From Nitrospirota bacterium (GTDB taxonomy: Bacteria > Nitrospirota > Thermodesulfovibrionia > Thermodesulfovibrionales > UBA6898): a stretch of 33,354 nucleotides of DNA. The stretch covers positions 1-33,354 of the forward strand of contig JACRLQ010000053.1 in the NCBI GenBank assembly GCA_016215155.1, in the 5' to 3' direction. Made by a program: the position numbers and the translations under genes. Below the pieces are notes generated by a model. That model was not told the origin of the DNA. It searched no databases and saw only the letters and a list, made by a program, of their open reading frames with translations. Below are positions 8,554-16,241 of the stretch, piece after piece (position 1 is the first letter of the stretch; every line of letters begins with the position of its first letter).

Positions 8554-8749
8554 CAACGCCTTCGGAGGCCTCTGATTCCAATTACTGACAGTCACCTAAT
8601 AGCTTTCGCTCTGAGTTATGTCTTCAGTCATCCATACCCTTCGACTACGCGGTGACACTTACACCTGATCTCTTCACAGTTGCCTATTCACATTTTTCTA
8701 TTGAGTAAATCCGCGATTACTGGCAGAAATATAATGCCGAGCACGAATA

Positions 8750-9055
8750 TCATCTCTTTTGTTCCCCAATTTCATCTGTTGGCAGGATTTGTTTTCCGTG
8801 CCGTATCGTAAGAATAGAGACTTGCTTTTCTTCTATCCGGTAAATAATTCTGTAATTACCATATATTAATTCTTTAATTTTCTGACTATTTATTTCCGGC
8901 ACTGTTCGACCGCTTTCAGGAAACGACTTTAGTTGTTCGACTTTGGCAAAAACCGTATCAACCCAGTTTTCCGCCGCAATAATGTTATCTTGGGCTATAT
9001 ATTTTGCAATTTCAGCCGCTCTGTCTATTGCAAGAGGAGACCAAACGACTTTCAT
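8750..9055 (-). CDS. RelE/ParE-family type II toxin
   Basis: Small toxin of 101 aa. The fold signature is WSPLAIDRAAEIAKYIAQDN, then FPESGRTVPEI, the core strand KELIYGNYRIIYRIEEKQVSILTIRHGKQ. The PESGR-x(n)-YRI-Y pattern fits the ParE-like branch, whose known members inhibit gyrase, better than the ribosome-dependent RelE branch, but the target cannot be read from the sequence. It overlaps the upstream antitoxin by 4 nt, the usual translational coupling for such pairs. The module is AT-richer than the flanking housekeeping genes, in line with acquisition by transfer. Confidence 0.9.
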   Translation of the reverse strand: MKVVWSPLAIDRAAEIAKYIAQDNIIAAENWVDTVFAKVEQLKSFPESGRTVPEINSQKIKELIYGNYRIIYRIEEKQVSILTIRHGKQILPTDEIGEQKR

Positions 9056-9333
9056 TGCTTAATCTTGCCAAGCACAGCTGCTTTAGCATTGCTGTGTGTA
9101 ATTCCCTGCCCGCTTTCGATTTGACTAATCGATGTTTGAATATCCTGAAGGAGTTCAATCTTATCCTGCATTGATTCGAATTCGTCAGCGTCAAGCAAAA
9201 CAGCGACACCTTTTCCGTGTTGTGTAATTATAAGTGGACGTTTTGTAGCATGTATCTGTTTAATAAAGGAAGCAATGCCAGTTCTAAATTCGGACATCGG
9301 CCTGATATCCTCATTTATTTTCAATCTTTTCAT
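9052..9333 (-). CDS. Phd/YefM-family antitoxin
   Basis: Antitoxin of 93 aa that should bind and neutralise the adjacent ParE-like toxin and repress their shared promoter. The N-terminal DNA-binding part, INEDIRPMSEFRTGIASFIKQI, followed by RPLIITQHGKGVAVLLDADEFESM, is a clear Phd/YefM pattern; the C-terminal tail is the probable toxin-wrapping segment. The start is fixed by a good Shine-Dalgarno sequence (GAGGTGAT, complement of 9336-9343). Promoter and palindromic operator lie directly upstream. Confidence 0.9.
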   Translation of the reverse strand: MKRLKINEDIRPMSEFRTGIASFIKQIHATKRPLIITQHGKGVAVLLDADEFESMQDKIELLQDIQTSISQIESGQGITHSNAKAAVLGKIKQ

Positions 9334-9343
9334 TTATCACCTC

Positions 9344-9359
9344 GTACAATATGATGTAC
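9344..9359. promoter_or_regulatory. Palindromic operator of the toxin-antitoxin promoter
   Basis: GTACA-N6-TGTAC inverted repeat lying between the -10 box and the Shine-Dalgarno sequence of the antitoxin gene, where it would cover the transcription start. This position fits autorepression by the Phd-like antitoxin or its complex with the toxin. A further GTACC lies in the promoter spacer. Confidence 0.5.
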
Positions 9360-9389
9360 ATTATACCGTACCATATATAGTTTGATCAA
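9360..9389 (-). promoter_or_regulatory. Sigma-70 promoter of the toxin-antitoxin operon
   Basis: Read on the minus strand: TTGATC (9389-9384), an 18-nt spacer and a perfect TATAAT (9365-9360). The transcript would start inside the GTACA-N6-TGTAC operator and carry a short leader with the GAGGTGAT ribosome-binding site. Confidence 0.6.
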
Positions 9390-9408
9390 TTTATATTTTT
9401 GGGCATGT

Positions 9409-9424
9409 GTGAGAATATTCTTAC
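9409..9424. promoter_or_regulatory. 16-bp near-perfect palindrome, possible operator
   Basis: Core AGAATATTCT (9412-9421) is a perfect palindrome, extended by GT and AC at the ends with one mismatched pair. It lies in the divergent gap between the toxin-antitoxin module and the small ORF at 9482. A second inverted repeat, GGGCATGT (9401-9408) and ACATGCCC (9462-9469), brackets the region. No regulator can be named. Confidence 0.3.
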
Positions 9425-9481
9425 AGTCTCGACACCGATATGCCTATTCTGTTTTTAAGGTACATGCCCTAGACTATTGAA

Positions 9482-9856
9482 ATGTCCGGGCACTATAAAA
9501 CTTTTGTTAAAGCACCTGATGCAAATTCTCCTGTTGACGGCTCCATGTGTAAATATTTACAGCCAGGGGCCCCTTTTATATGCAAGGCACTCGAAAATCC
9601 CTATATTCCGGACCCGCTGAAGACGGAGAAACATTGCACACACCCCAAACACGTATCATGTCCATTTTACATATACTGGACCTATCGCAGGGACTATCCG
9701 GTCAGAAATTCAGCCCGGCGGGTTAATAATTCAATGACGGGCCGCCCTGACAGGGGCGAGGGGATGGAAATGACAGGACGCGGGTCTCAGGGACGAATAG
9801 GAACAATACATATGGAAGGAGGTGATTATCATGTCGGAAAAATTAAAAAAAGTTGA
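9482..9856 (+). CDS. Small cysteine-containing protein, unknown
   Basis: Open frame of 124 aa whose first 70 residues look protein-like: four cysteines (C23, C34, C52, C60) with aromatic and proline residues between them (CKYLQPGAPFICKALENPY, CTHPKHVSCPFYIYW). Such spacing suggests a metal or Fe-S site. I recall short cysteine-rich ORFs of this look in anaerobes but cannot name a family. The last 50 residues are Arg/Gly-rich and overlap the DUF1059 gene by 26 nt in another frame, so the real C-terminus may be shorter or diverged. No Shine-Dalgarno sequence precedes 9482; an internal ATG at codon 22 is an alternative start. Confidence 0.45.
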   Translation: MSGHYKTFVKAPDANSPVDGSMCKYLQPGAPFICKALENPYIPDPLKTEKHCTHPKHVSCPFYIYWTYRRDYPVRNSARRVNNSMTGRPDRGEGMEMTGRGSQGRIGTIHMEGGDYHVGKIKKS

Positions 9857-9995
9857 ATGCGATCCGAAGTGCGGCTTTATGGTAAGAAGCCACGACGAGA
9901 AAGAAATTGTCGATATCACAACGGCACACGCCAAGAAATCCCATAATATGACGGTAACGGAAGCTGATGTGAAAAAAATGATGAAGGACGCCTGA
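9831..9995 (+). CDS. DUF1059 family small protein
   Basis: Short gene of 54 aa behind a near-perfect Shine-Dalgarno sequence (AAGGAGGTGAT, 9816-9826). The sequence KKVECDPKCGFMVRSHDEKE and then HAKKSHNMTVTEADVKKMM matches the DUF1059 pattern: a C-x3-C near the N-terminus, a RSHDE-like motif, and a terminal helix after HAK-x-x-H. Function is unknown; the cysteines and histidines allow a metal site. A strong hairpin terminator follows 45 nt downstream. Transcription probably begins upstream of 9482 or within that ORF. Confidence 0.85.
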   Translation: MSEKLKKVECDPKCGFMVRSHDEKEIVDITTAHAKKSHNMTVTEADVKKMMKDA

Positions 9996-10039
9996 CCGGA
10001 AAGAGTAACTCGTCATGACCCGGCTGTTTTTAGAAGTTC

Positions 10040-10076
10040 AAAAGGGCCGGCGACAAAAAAGTCCCGGCCCTTTTTT
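10040..10076. terminator. Bidirectional rho-independent terminator
   Basis: Stem AAAAGGGCCGG (10040-10050) pairs with CCGGCCCTTTT (10064-10074), with a 13-nt loop and a T-run to 10076. An A-run leads the other arm, so it can also stop the opposite strand. It lies between the convergent DUF1059 (plus) and hsp20 (minus) genes. Confidence 0.85.
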
Positions 10077-10082
10077 CAGCCG

Positions 10083-10577
10083 TTATTCGATCTTCAGTTT
10101 CTTCTCCTTCATTTTCGCTTCCTCGGTCTTGGGGACCCTGATCTCAAGGACCCCATCCTTGAGGGTCGCCCTGGCCTTTTCAGTGTCAACCTCGGCAGGG
10201 AGCGTGAATGCCCGGGTGAATGAGCCATAGGAACATTCTTCGCGGTAGTAGTCCTTCTTCTCGACCTTCTCCTCGTGTTTTTTCTCGCCCGATATTGTAA
10301 CCGTGTGGTCATCGATCTTGACTTCAACCTCTTCCCTCTTCATGCCCGGCAGCTCCGCCTTCATGACTATGTCCCCATTGTCGTCAAAAACATCCACCGC
10401 AGGGACCAGCATTTCCTCTTTGGCGAATTTCACCCTGGGCATCCACGCGGGTTCAAAGATAGAAAAAGGTCTGCGGAAAAATTCCTGGAGCCTGTTTTCC
10501 ATTTCATCAAAAGTACCTAACTGCGGCGCTGAAGGCCCGCTTTTTTCCACTTCCTGTGATTTTGCCTGTGCCATCAT
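10083..10577 (-). CDS. Hsp20/alpha-crystallin family small heat shock protein
   Basis: ATP-independent holdase chaperone of 164 aa. The alpha-crystallin domain runs from about residue 55 (MLVPAVDVFDDNGDIVMKAELPGMKREEVEVKIDD) through TISGEKKHEEKVEKKDYYREE and YGSFTRAFTLPAEVD to KATLKDGVLEIRVPK-like strands; the usual C-terminal I-x-I/V motif is weakly present as LKIE. The N-terminal 50 residues are typical variable sequence (LQEFFRRPF). The start is set by AAAGGAGG (complement of 10583-10590) before two consecutive ATG codons; either could serve. The ferritin-like gene lies 67 nt upstream on the same strand, so they may share a transcript. Confidence 0.93.
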   Translation of the reverse strand: MMAQAKSQEVEKSGPSAPQLGTFDEMENRLQEFFRRPFSIFEPAWMPRVKFAKEEMLVPAVDVFDDNGDIVMKAELPGMKREEVEVKIDDHTVTISGEKKHEEKVEKKDYYREECSYGSFTRAFTLPAEVDTEKARATLKDGVLEIRVPKTEEAKMKEKKLKIE

Positions 10578-10644
10578 TTCAATCCTCCTTTGATATGAAG
10601 TATATAGGACATCCCGGCTTTTTTTTGCTGACCGTTTTTTAATA

Positions 10645-11097
10645 TCAAGCGCGGGCGCCGACGGATGATTCCGCCTGATGCCGCTTGAAATAATCCAGCT
10701 GCGTCAGCATGTTGTGATGTTTTTTCTCGTCTTCTATCAGATAAGAAAGAAGAAACCTCGTGATAAAAAGTTCGCTTTCCTTCAGGGCCGCCTCCGCAAA
10801 ACGGAGGGCTTCGCCTTCTGCTTCCACATGGCTGCTCAAACCCGTCGAGAGATTTGCCAGTTCGTCAGGGCTTAAATGGACAGACTCCCTGGTCAGGCTG
10901 TCGATGATCATCTGCTGCACAAGACGATGCTTCTCCGAGTCGTGGGCTATCAACTCCATCGTCATTTTAATGATAGGGTTGTTCGTTTTCGAGATGGCGT
11001 CACGCGCGCCGGCGATCGCCGAACCCTCCAGGTCCTGCCATTTTTTGATACGTTCGATAAAACCGTCCGTCATTTCCACTGCTTTTTTGCCGTACAT
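10645..11097 (-). CDS. Ferritin-like/rubrerythrin-fold protein
   Basis: All-helical protein of 150 aa with the four-helix di-iron layout: a first acidic helix (IKKWQDLEGSAIAGARDAI), IAHDSEKHRLVQQMI with E-x-x-H-type ligands, SHVEAEGEALRFAEAAL, and LIEDEKKHHNMLTQLDYF with a second E-x-x-H. This is the ferritin/rubrerythrin pattern used for iron or peroxide handling, but there is no rubredoxin tail, so it is not classical rubrerythrin. A strong AAGGAGG sets the start. Its place next to hsp20 suggests a stress role. The 263-nt gap upstream (to 11360) holds two short inverted repeats (11156-11171 and 11227-11242). Confidence 0.75.
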   Translation of the reverse strand: MYGKKAVEMTDGFIERIKKWQDLEGSAIAGARDAISKTNNPIIKMTMELIAHDSEKHRLVQQMIIDSLTRESVHLSPDELANLSTGLSSHVEAEGEALRFAEAALKESELFITRFLLSYLIEDEKKHHNMLTQLDYFKRHQAESSVGARA

Positions 11098-11360
11098 TTA
11101 CAGTTTCCTCCTTCTTCAAATTTCGGTGCTGACCATCCTGGCTTATGCGCTTATTCTGCCCTTTCAGGCAGGAGAAGTATGTCAGCCAATCTCTTTTTGA
11201 TACGTGAACATATGTGAAGAATACTTGTCAGCATTTTCTGACGTTATTTAGCGGATTATTTTAGTGATAGGATACGGTGTAAGCTTTACCTGACACAAAA
11301 TCCCTGCCGGTAATGATATATTACTTATGATAAATAGTCCGTAAAAGAGATCTATTCGAA

Positions 11361-12716
11361 ATGCCAGGTAAAACAAACCATAGGAACCCCGAAGAAGAGC
11401 TTAAAAGACTGAACGAGGCGCCGGAGACAAGAGTCGGTGAAAGGACAAGAAGTCTCCTCAGGATCTCTGAAGAATTGAAGGCGCAGATAGCGGAACGAAA
11501 GGCAGCCGAGGCAAGTCTGGTGCGCCTTAACCGACTCTATTCGCTTCGCAACAGGTTAAACAAGGCCATTGCGCGTATGTCGGACGTCACGCAGCTGTAC
11601 GAGGAAGTCTGCCGGATCACTGTCGAAAGCGATTTTTTCAGGATGGCCTGGATCGGTATAGCGGACCCCGAAACACACAAGGTCAATCCGGTGGCAAAAT
11701 GGGGGGACACCGGCGGTTATCTTGATAACCTCACAATAGTAGCGGCGGACGTGCCTGAAGGCAGAGGTCCTACCGCAAGGTCTATCTATGAGCTCAAAAG
11801 CGTGGTCTGCGCCGATATTGAAGCCGAGCCCATGAGGCTGCCTTGGAGAGATAAGGCCCTGGCCCATGGTTTCAGGTCGTCCGCAGCGTTTCCTATCAGG
11901 GCCGGCTCCGTGGTTATCGGGGCGCTCAGTGTCTATGCCGGGACGCCGCAGTTTTTTTCCGATAAGGAATTATACCTCCTCCAGTCACTGGCTGAAGATA
12001 TTTCTTACGCGACTGATGCGATAGAGAATGAGAAAAAACGTCTTGAGGCGGAACGCGAGCTGAGCGACTCCAGGGAAGAGCTCCGTAGACTCTCTAACCA
12101 CCTGCTGAACGCCAGGGAAGAAGAGAGGACCCGGGTAGGAAGAAATATACACGATGAACTCGGACAGATACTGACCGCGGCGACAATTGAACTGGGGCGG
12201 GCCGAAAGACAATGCAAGGATAATGGACTGAAAAAAAAGATAGGCGAAATTTCAGAGCTGATCGATATCGCGGTGGATGACGTCCACAGAATATGTTCTG
12301 ATCTGAGGCCGAGGGTCCTGGACCACCTCGGCCTGGTCCCGGCGCTCAAATGGCAGGCGGGGGAGTTCTCGAAAATGTCGGAGATCAGGTGTATCCTGGA
12401 CCTCCCCGGCAATGAGGTCCAGCTGCCGGCCGAGATATCTACGGCCCTGTTCCGGATATGCCAGGAGGCCCTGACGAATGTCGTCCGCCATTCGGGGGCC
12501 GATGAAGTCGCGATATGCCTGAATGTCGCCGAAGACATCCGGCTGGAAATAAAGGACAACGGAAAAAGAGTGTCCCCGGATAAGTTCACAAATAGTAATT
12601 CTTATGGTATGATGGGTATCAGGGAAAGGGCCCGAATGTTGGGAGGCGCCGTCATTATTGAAAGCGGTGAAGACGGCGGTATGACCATCGCCGTCGAGGT
12701 CCCGCTGAGGTCTTGA
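11361..12716 (+). CDS. Soluble GAF-domain histidine kinase (NarL/DesK type)
   Basis: Sensor kinase of 451 aa without membrane segments, hence a cytoplasmic sensor. An N-terminal coiled coil (about 10-55, ending AERKAAEASL) leads to a GAF domain (about 65-220; WIGIADPETHKVNPVA, AAFPIRAGSVVIGALSVYA), then a HisKA_3 phosphoacceptor domain with REEERTRVGRNIHDELGQIL (His at about 264), and a HATPase_c domain (FRICQEALTNVVRHSGA, LEIKDNGKR, YGMMGIRERARMLGG). It overlaps the regulator's first open codons by 4 nt, making a two-component pair. The signal is unknown. The ATG lacks a strong Shine-Dalgarno sequence. Confidence 0.92.
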   Translation: MPGKTNHRNPEEELKRLNEAPETRVGERTRSLLRISEELKAQIAERKAAEASLVRLNRLYSLRNRLNKAIARMSDVTQLYEEVCRITVESDFFRMAWIGIADPETHKVNPVAKWGDTGGYLDNLTIVAADVPEGRGPTARSIYELKSVVCADIEAEPMRLPWRDKALAHGFRSSAAFPIRAGSVVIGALSVYAGTPQFFSDKELYLLQSLAEDISYATDAIENEKKRLEAERELSDSREELRRLSNHLLNAREEERTRVGRNIHDELGQILTAATIELGRAERQCKDNGLKKKIGEISELIDIAVDDVHRICSDLRPRVLDHLGLVPALKWQAGEFSKMSEIRCILDLPGNEVQLPAEISTALFRICQEALTNVVRHSGADEVAICLNVAEDIRLEIKDNGKRVSPDKFTNSNSYGMMGIRERARMLGGAVIIESGEDGGMTIAVEVPLRS

Positions 12717-12733
12717 CCAAAAGGAGTGACTAT

Positions 12734-13375
12734 ATGCTGAGGGTCCTTATCGCTGATGATCATCCGATAGTGCTGAAAGGTCTGCGCCATATCATGGAGG
12801 ATGCCGGGCTGGTCCGCACCGTCACCGAGGCCCAGTCCGGTGAAGAGGCGCTCGCCAGGATCAGGGAAACCCAGATTGATGTCGTACTGCTCGATATCTC
12901 GATGCCGGGAATGGATGGAATCGAGACCCTTGAGGAAATAAAAAAAATCAGGCCGCTGCTTCCGGTGCTGATGATCAGTATGTATCCCGAAAAAGACTAT
13001 GCGGTCAGGGCATTTAAGGCCGGGGCATTAGGGTACCTCGAGAAAAAAAGCGCGCCTGAAGAGCTTGCCACCGCAATAAAAAAAGTGATGCGGCGGGAAC
13101 GCTATATTACCCCCACCCTGGCGGACCTGCTGGCGGACCGGATCGCAGACACGGCCACCCCGATCCACGAACTGCTTTCGAACCGTGAACTTCAGGTGAT
13201 GAAGCTTATAGTCGCAGGCAGATCCCTGAAGGAAATAGGGGCTGAACTGGCGCTCAGCCCTAAAACGATCGGGACCTTCAGGAGCCGCATTCTCCAGAAA
13301 TTGAATATGACATCCAATGCCGACATTGTAAGATATGCCATAGAAAAAAAATTATTTGAAATCCCCTCCGGATAA
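12734..13375 (+). CDS. NarL/FixJ-family response regulator
   Basis: Partner of the preceding kinase. The start at 12734 is preferred to an in-frame TTG at 12713 because AAGGAG lies 9 nt upstream and the protein then begins MLRVLIADDHPIVLKGL as usual. The 213 aa hold a receiver domain with acidic pocket ADDH, phospho-acceptor Asp54 in VVLLDISMPGMDG, the T/S position in LMISMYPE and the lysine in YLEKKSAPEEL, followed by a LuxR-type HTH (LSNRELQVMKLIVAGRSLKEIGAELALSPKTIGTFRSRILQKL). It should bind DNA as a dimer. It converges on paaK with only 15 nt between stops. Confidence 0.94.
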   Translation: MLRVLIADDHPIVLKGLRHIMEDAGLVRTVTEAQSGEEALARIRETQIDVVLLDISMPGMDGIETLEEIKKIRPLLPVLMISMYPEKDYAVRAFKAGALGYLEKKSAPEELATAIKKVMRRERYITPTLADLLADRIADTATPIHELLSNRELQVMKLIVAGRSLKEIGAELALSPKTIGTFRSRILQKLNMTSNADIVRYAIEKKLFEIPSG

Positions 13376-13390
13376 ACACGGGGATAACGG

Positions 13391-14692
13391 TCACAGGATT
13401 TTTCTCAGGTCCACAACCCTCTTTGCCTTGCCCTCGCTTCTTTCGAGGGTCTTTTTCTCGACGAGTTTCACCTCGACCCCTATGCCCAGTTCGGAGGCAA
13501 GCCTGCTTTTAATCAGCTTTATAAGCTCATTTTGTTTCCTCATCTCGTCAAAGAAGATAGACTCCGATACCTCGACCTGCACCGTTACGTCATCGAGAGG
13601 CCCCTTGCGGTCTATGATTATCTGATAGTGGGGCTCCGTGCCCTCTATGGCAAACAGGACACCCTCTATCTGGGACGGAAATACGTTTACCCCCTTTATT
13701 ATGAGCATATCATCCGTGCGTCCCATCACCCTCGACATCCTGAGCGTCTTTCTGCCGCAGGGGCATGGCTCGGGGATGAACCTGGTCAGGTCCCGTGTCC
13801 TGAAGCGGATTACAGGGAAGGCCTCCTTCGTCAGAGTGGTGATCACAAGTTCCCCGACCTCGCCCGGCGCGACAGGCCCGAGCGTCTCCGGATCGATTAT
13901 CTCGGCAAGAAAATGGTCCTCGTTTATATGTAGACCGTTTCGCTCAAGACACTCCCCGGCGACCCCGGGGCCCATCACCTCGCTTAAGCCATAATTATCG
14001 GTCGCCGTGATCCTCAGCTTTTCCTGGATCTCCTGCCTCATCTTCTCGGACCAGGGCTCGGCCCCGAAAAGGCCGTATTTAAGGGAAAGAGAATTGATAT
14101 CGATCCCCATTTCCCTTATCGTCTCCGCGATGAGCAGCGCGTAGCTTGGGGTGCAGACCAGCGCCGTGGTCTTGAAGTCCTGCATGATCTTGATCTGGCG
14201 CGCGGTGTTGCCGCTCGAAATCGGTATTACCGAGGCCCCTATCCGCTCGGCGCCGTAATGGAGCCCGAAACCGCCTGTAAAAAGGCTGTACCCGAAGGCT
14301 ATCTGCACGACGTCGTCCTTCGTCACACCCGCCGCGGTCAGCACCCTCGCTACGAGATTGGACCAGGTCTTGATGTCGTTTCTCGTATAGCCGACCACCG
14401 TGGACATTCCGGTCGTGCCCGAAGAGGCGTGAATGCGCACAACATCCCGGAGGGGCACCGCGAAAAGCCCGTAAGGATAGCTGTCTCTCAAGTCATTTTT
14501 GACCGTAAAGGGCAGCTTCGAGAGGTCTTCAAGGGAACGAAAATCATCGGGGTCTATGCCAAGGGTATCGAATTTTTTTCTGTAGAAAGGGACATTCATA
14601 TACACCCGCGACAACGTGGCCTGCAGCTGTTCGAGCTGAAGCTGCCTGAGTTCGTCCCGGTCCATGCATTCTTTTTCAGGTTCCCAGTACAT
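13391..14692 (-). CDS. paaK: Phenylacetate-CoA ligase family (arylacetate-CoA ligase), copy 1
   Basis: AMP-forming ligase making arylacetyl-CoA from an arylacetate, ATP and CoA. The 433 aa are normal PaaK length. Motifs: [19 protein letters not shown] (phosphate loop), [11 protein letters not shown], the adenine motif [26 protein letters not shown], and a C-terminal [20 protein letters not shown] with the terminal lysine segment [11 protein letters not shown] cysteine pair in PCPCGRKT is shared by this family. GGAGG precedes the ATG. It is the last gene of the ten-gene cluster and a close paralogue of the copy at 20130-21431. Substrate range (phenyl-, indole- or hydroxyphenylacetate) cannot be told. 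Confidence 0.92.
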   Translation of the reverse strand: MYWEPEKECMDRDELRQLQLEQLQATLSRVYMNVPFYRKKFDTLGIDPDDFRSLEDLSKLPFTVKNDLRDSYPYGLFAVPLRDVVRIHASSGTTGMSTVVGYTRNDIKTWSNLVARVLTAAGVTKDDVVQIAFGYSLFTGGFGLHYGAERIGASVIPISSGNTARQIKIMQDFKTTALVCTPSYALLIAETIREMGIDINSLSLKYGLFGAEPWSEKMRQEIQEKLRITATDNYGLSEVMGPGVAGECLERNGLHINEDHFLAEIIDPETLGPVAPGEVGELVITTLTKEAFPVIRFRTRDLTRFIPEPCPCGRKTLRMSRVMGRTDDMLIIKGVNVFPSQIEGVLFAIEGTEPHYQIIIDRKGPLDDVTVQVEVSESIFFDEMRKQNELIKLIKSRLASELGIGVEVKLVEKKTLERSEGKAKRVVDLRKIL

Positions 14693-14713
14693 ATATCCTC
14701 CGGATTAATTGTA

Positions 14714-14737
14714 AGGGGCAATTCATGAATTGCCCCT
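14714..14737. repeat. Perfect 24-bp palindrome, REP-like
   Basis: Twelve-base arms AGGGGCAATTCA and its complement with no spacer, between paaK copy 1 and livF. There is no T-run, so it is not a classical terminator. The GGGGC-ATTCATGAAT-GCCCC layout is one I recall as an abundant dispersed intergenic palindrome in environmental bacteria. Confidence 0.7.
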
Positions 14738-14743
14738 ACGGAT

Positions 14744-15481
14744 TTACATTTTCGTTTCTGAATCCAGGTCGCGCCCGAGGTATGCCCTCTGCACGTCCCT
14801 GTTTAATAAAAGCTCATCGGCATTCTCCTCAAGTATGATCCTGCCGGTCTCAAGGACATATCCCCTGTCCGCTATGCCGAGCGCGGCCTTTGCATTCTGC
14901 TCTATCAGAAGCACGGTATTGCCCTCTTCACGGAGTCTGCCTACTATGGAGAAAATGTCCTTTACTATTAGAGGCGCGAGACCCATCGAGGGCTCGTCCA
15001 TCATTATAAGCTTCGGCTTCGCCATCAGCGCCCTGGCTATCGCAAGCATCTGCTGTTCTCCTCCCGAGAGTGTCCCCGCAAGCTGCTGCCGCCGCTCCTT
15101 GAGCCGTGGAAACAGCTCATACATCTTCTGGAGCTGGTCCTGGACTTTGTAGTCCCTGTTTTGTTTCTGCTGGACGTATGATCCGAGGAGGAGGTTTTCG
15201 AGTACCGTCATGGCCGCGAAGACCTGTCTTCCCTCCGGCACCAAGGAACAGCCCAGGAAGACTATCTTTTCCGGCGGCAGGGACCCGATTTCCCGCTTAT
15301 CGAACAGTATCTCCCCCGACCTGTTTTTGAGGAGCCCCGATATCGCATGAAGCAGGGTCGTTTTGCCGGCCCCGTTTGCCCCTATGATGGTCACTATCTC
15401 ACCGGGGGAGACGTGCATGGATATCCTCCGGAGCACCTTGAGTTTGCCGTAACCCGCATCCAGGTTTTTTATCCTAAGCAT
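14744..15481 (-). CDS. livF: Branched-chain amino acid ABC transporter ATPase LivF
   Basis: Cytoplasmic ATPase of a LivFGMHK-type importer. The start at 15481 (MLRIKNLDAGYGKLKVLRRI) is chosen because family members begin there; the frame is open 20 codons further but inside livG. The 245-aa product shows Walker A GANGAGKT, Q-loop and LivF hallmark SLVPEGRQVFAAMTVLENL, signature LSGGEQQMLAIARAL, Walker B LIMMDEPSMGLAP, and the switch LLIEQNAKAAL. Its start overlaps the livG stop by 8 nt. Substrates of the family are Leu/Ile/Val, but also aromatic amino acids or aromatic acids, which the neighbours favour here. Confidence 0.94.
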   Translation of the reverse strand: MLRIKNLDAGYGKLKVLRRISMHVSPGEIVTIIGANGAGKTTLLHAISGLLKNRSGEILFDKREIGSLPPEKIVFLGCSLVPEGRQVFAAMTVLENLLLGSYVQQKQNRDYKVQDQLQKMYELFPRLKERRQQLAGTLSGGEQQMLAIARALMAKPKLIMMDEPSMGLAPLIVKDIFSIVGRLREEGNTVLLIEQNAKAALGIADRGYVLETGRIILEENADELLLNRDVQRAYLGRDLDSETKM

Positions 15482-16241
15482 CCTCTTCCCCCAGATATAC
15501 CCTGATGACTTCCCTGTTTTTCTGTATCGCAAGCGGCACATCGTCCGCTATTTTTTTCCCGTAACTGAGGACGACCACCTCATCGGATATGTTCATCACC
15601 AAAGACATGTCATGTTCGACTATCAAAACCGTTATGCCCAGATTTTTCACCCTTATGATAAGGTCGGCCATCTCCGAAGTCTCGCGCATATTCAGCCCGG
15701 CGGCAGGCTCATCGAGCAGAAGAAGCCTCGGACCGCACGCAAGCGCCCTGCCCAGTTCAACTATACGCTGCTGGCCATAGGCGAGGCTCGTAGCCTCCGT
15801 CCCCGCAAATTCCGATATGCCCAGAAATTCCATTATCTCCAGGGCCTTCTCCCGCACCTGCCTTTCTTCCTTCCATGTCCAGGGCAGATTAAGCATCGCG
15901 GGGATGAACCCGGCCCGGCTGTGCGTATGCCGGCCGATCATGATATTCTCGGCAGCGGTCATCTTCGGGAAAAGGCGTATATGCTGGAACGTCCGGGCGA
16001 CGCCCTCAGCGGCGATCTGGTGGGGCCTCAGCCGGTGCAGCGGCTTCCCGTCGAAAAGGACCGACCCGGAGTCGGGGGCGAGCACGCCGGATATAAGGTT
16101 GAAGAGGGTCGTCTTGCCGGCGCCGTTTGGTCCGATAAGGGCCTTGACTGACCCTTCACGCACCGTAAACTCCACATCACTTACGGCGCGCAGTCCTCCG
16201 AAGCTCTTATTGAGGCCGCTGATTTGAAGGACAGGCGTCAC
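15474..16241 (-). CDS. livG: Branched-chain amino acid ABC transporter ATPase LivG
   Basis: Second ATPase of the importer, 255 aa. Walker A IGPNGAGKTTLFN, the LivG hallmark VARTFQHIRLFPKMTAAENIMIG, signature SLAYGQQRIVELGRAL (TSLAYGQQR, the variant of LivG proteins), Walker B LLLLDEPAAGLN, and the switch IVEHDMSLVM are all present. The C-terminal GEEDA tail is normal. It overlaps livM by 4 nt upstream and livF by 8 nt downstream, so the transporter genes form one coupled unit. Confidence 0.94.
   Translation of the reverse strand: MTPVLQISGLNKSFGGLRAVSDVEFTVREGSVKALIGPNGAGKTTLFNLISGVLAPDSGSVLFDGKPLHRLRPHQIAAEGVARTFQHIRLFPKMTAAENIMIGRHTHSRAGFIPAMLNLPWTWKEERQVREKALEIMEFLGISEFAGTEATSLAYGQQRIVELGRALACGPRLLLLDEPAAGLNMRETSEMADLIIRVKNLGITVLIVEHDMSLVMNISDEVVVLSYGKKIADDVPLAIQKNREVIRVYLGEEDA

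Noticed and set aside
8558-8569. Short GCCT/AGGC hairpin after nifS
   Set aside because: Four base pairs and no T-run; too weak to call a terminator.
11204-11219. Possible LexA box upstream of the histidine kinase
   Set aside because: Only one half-site (GTGAAC) matches; the other arm reads GTGAAG instead of GTTCAC.
13356-13625. Plus-strand open frame of 89 codons at the 3' end of paaK copy 1
   Set aside because: Lies over the reverse strand of a clear ligase gene and has no ribosome-binding site or recognisable domain.
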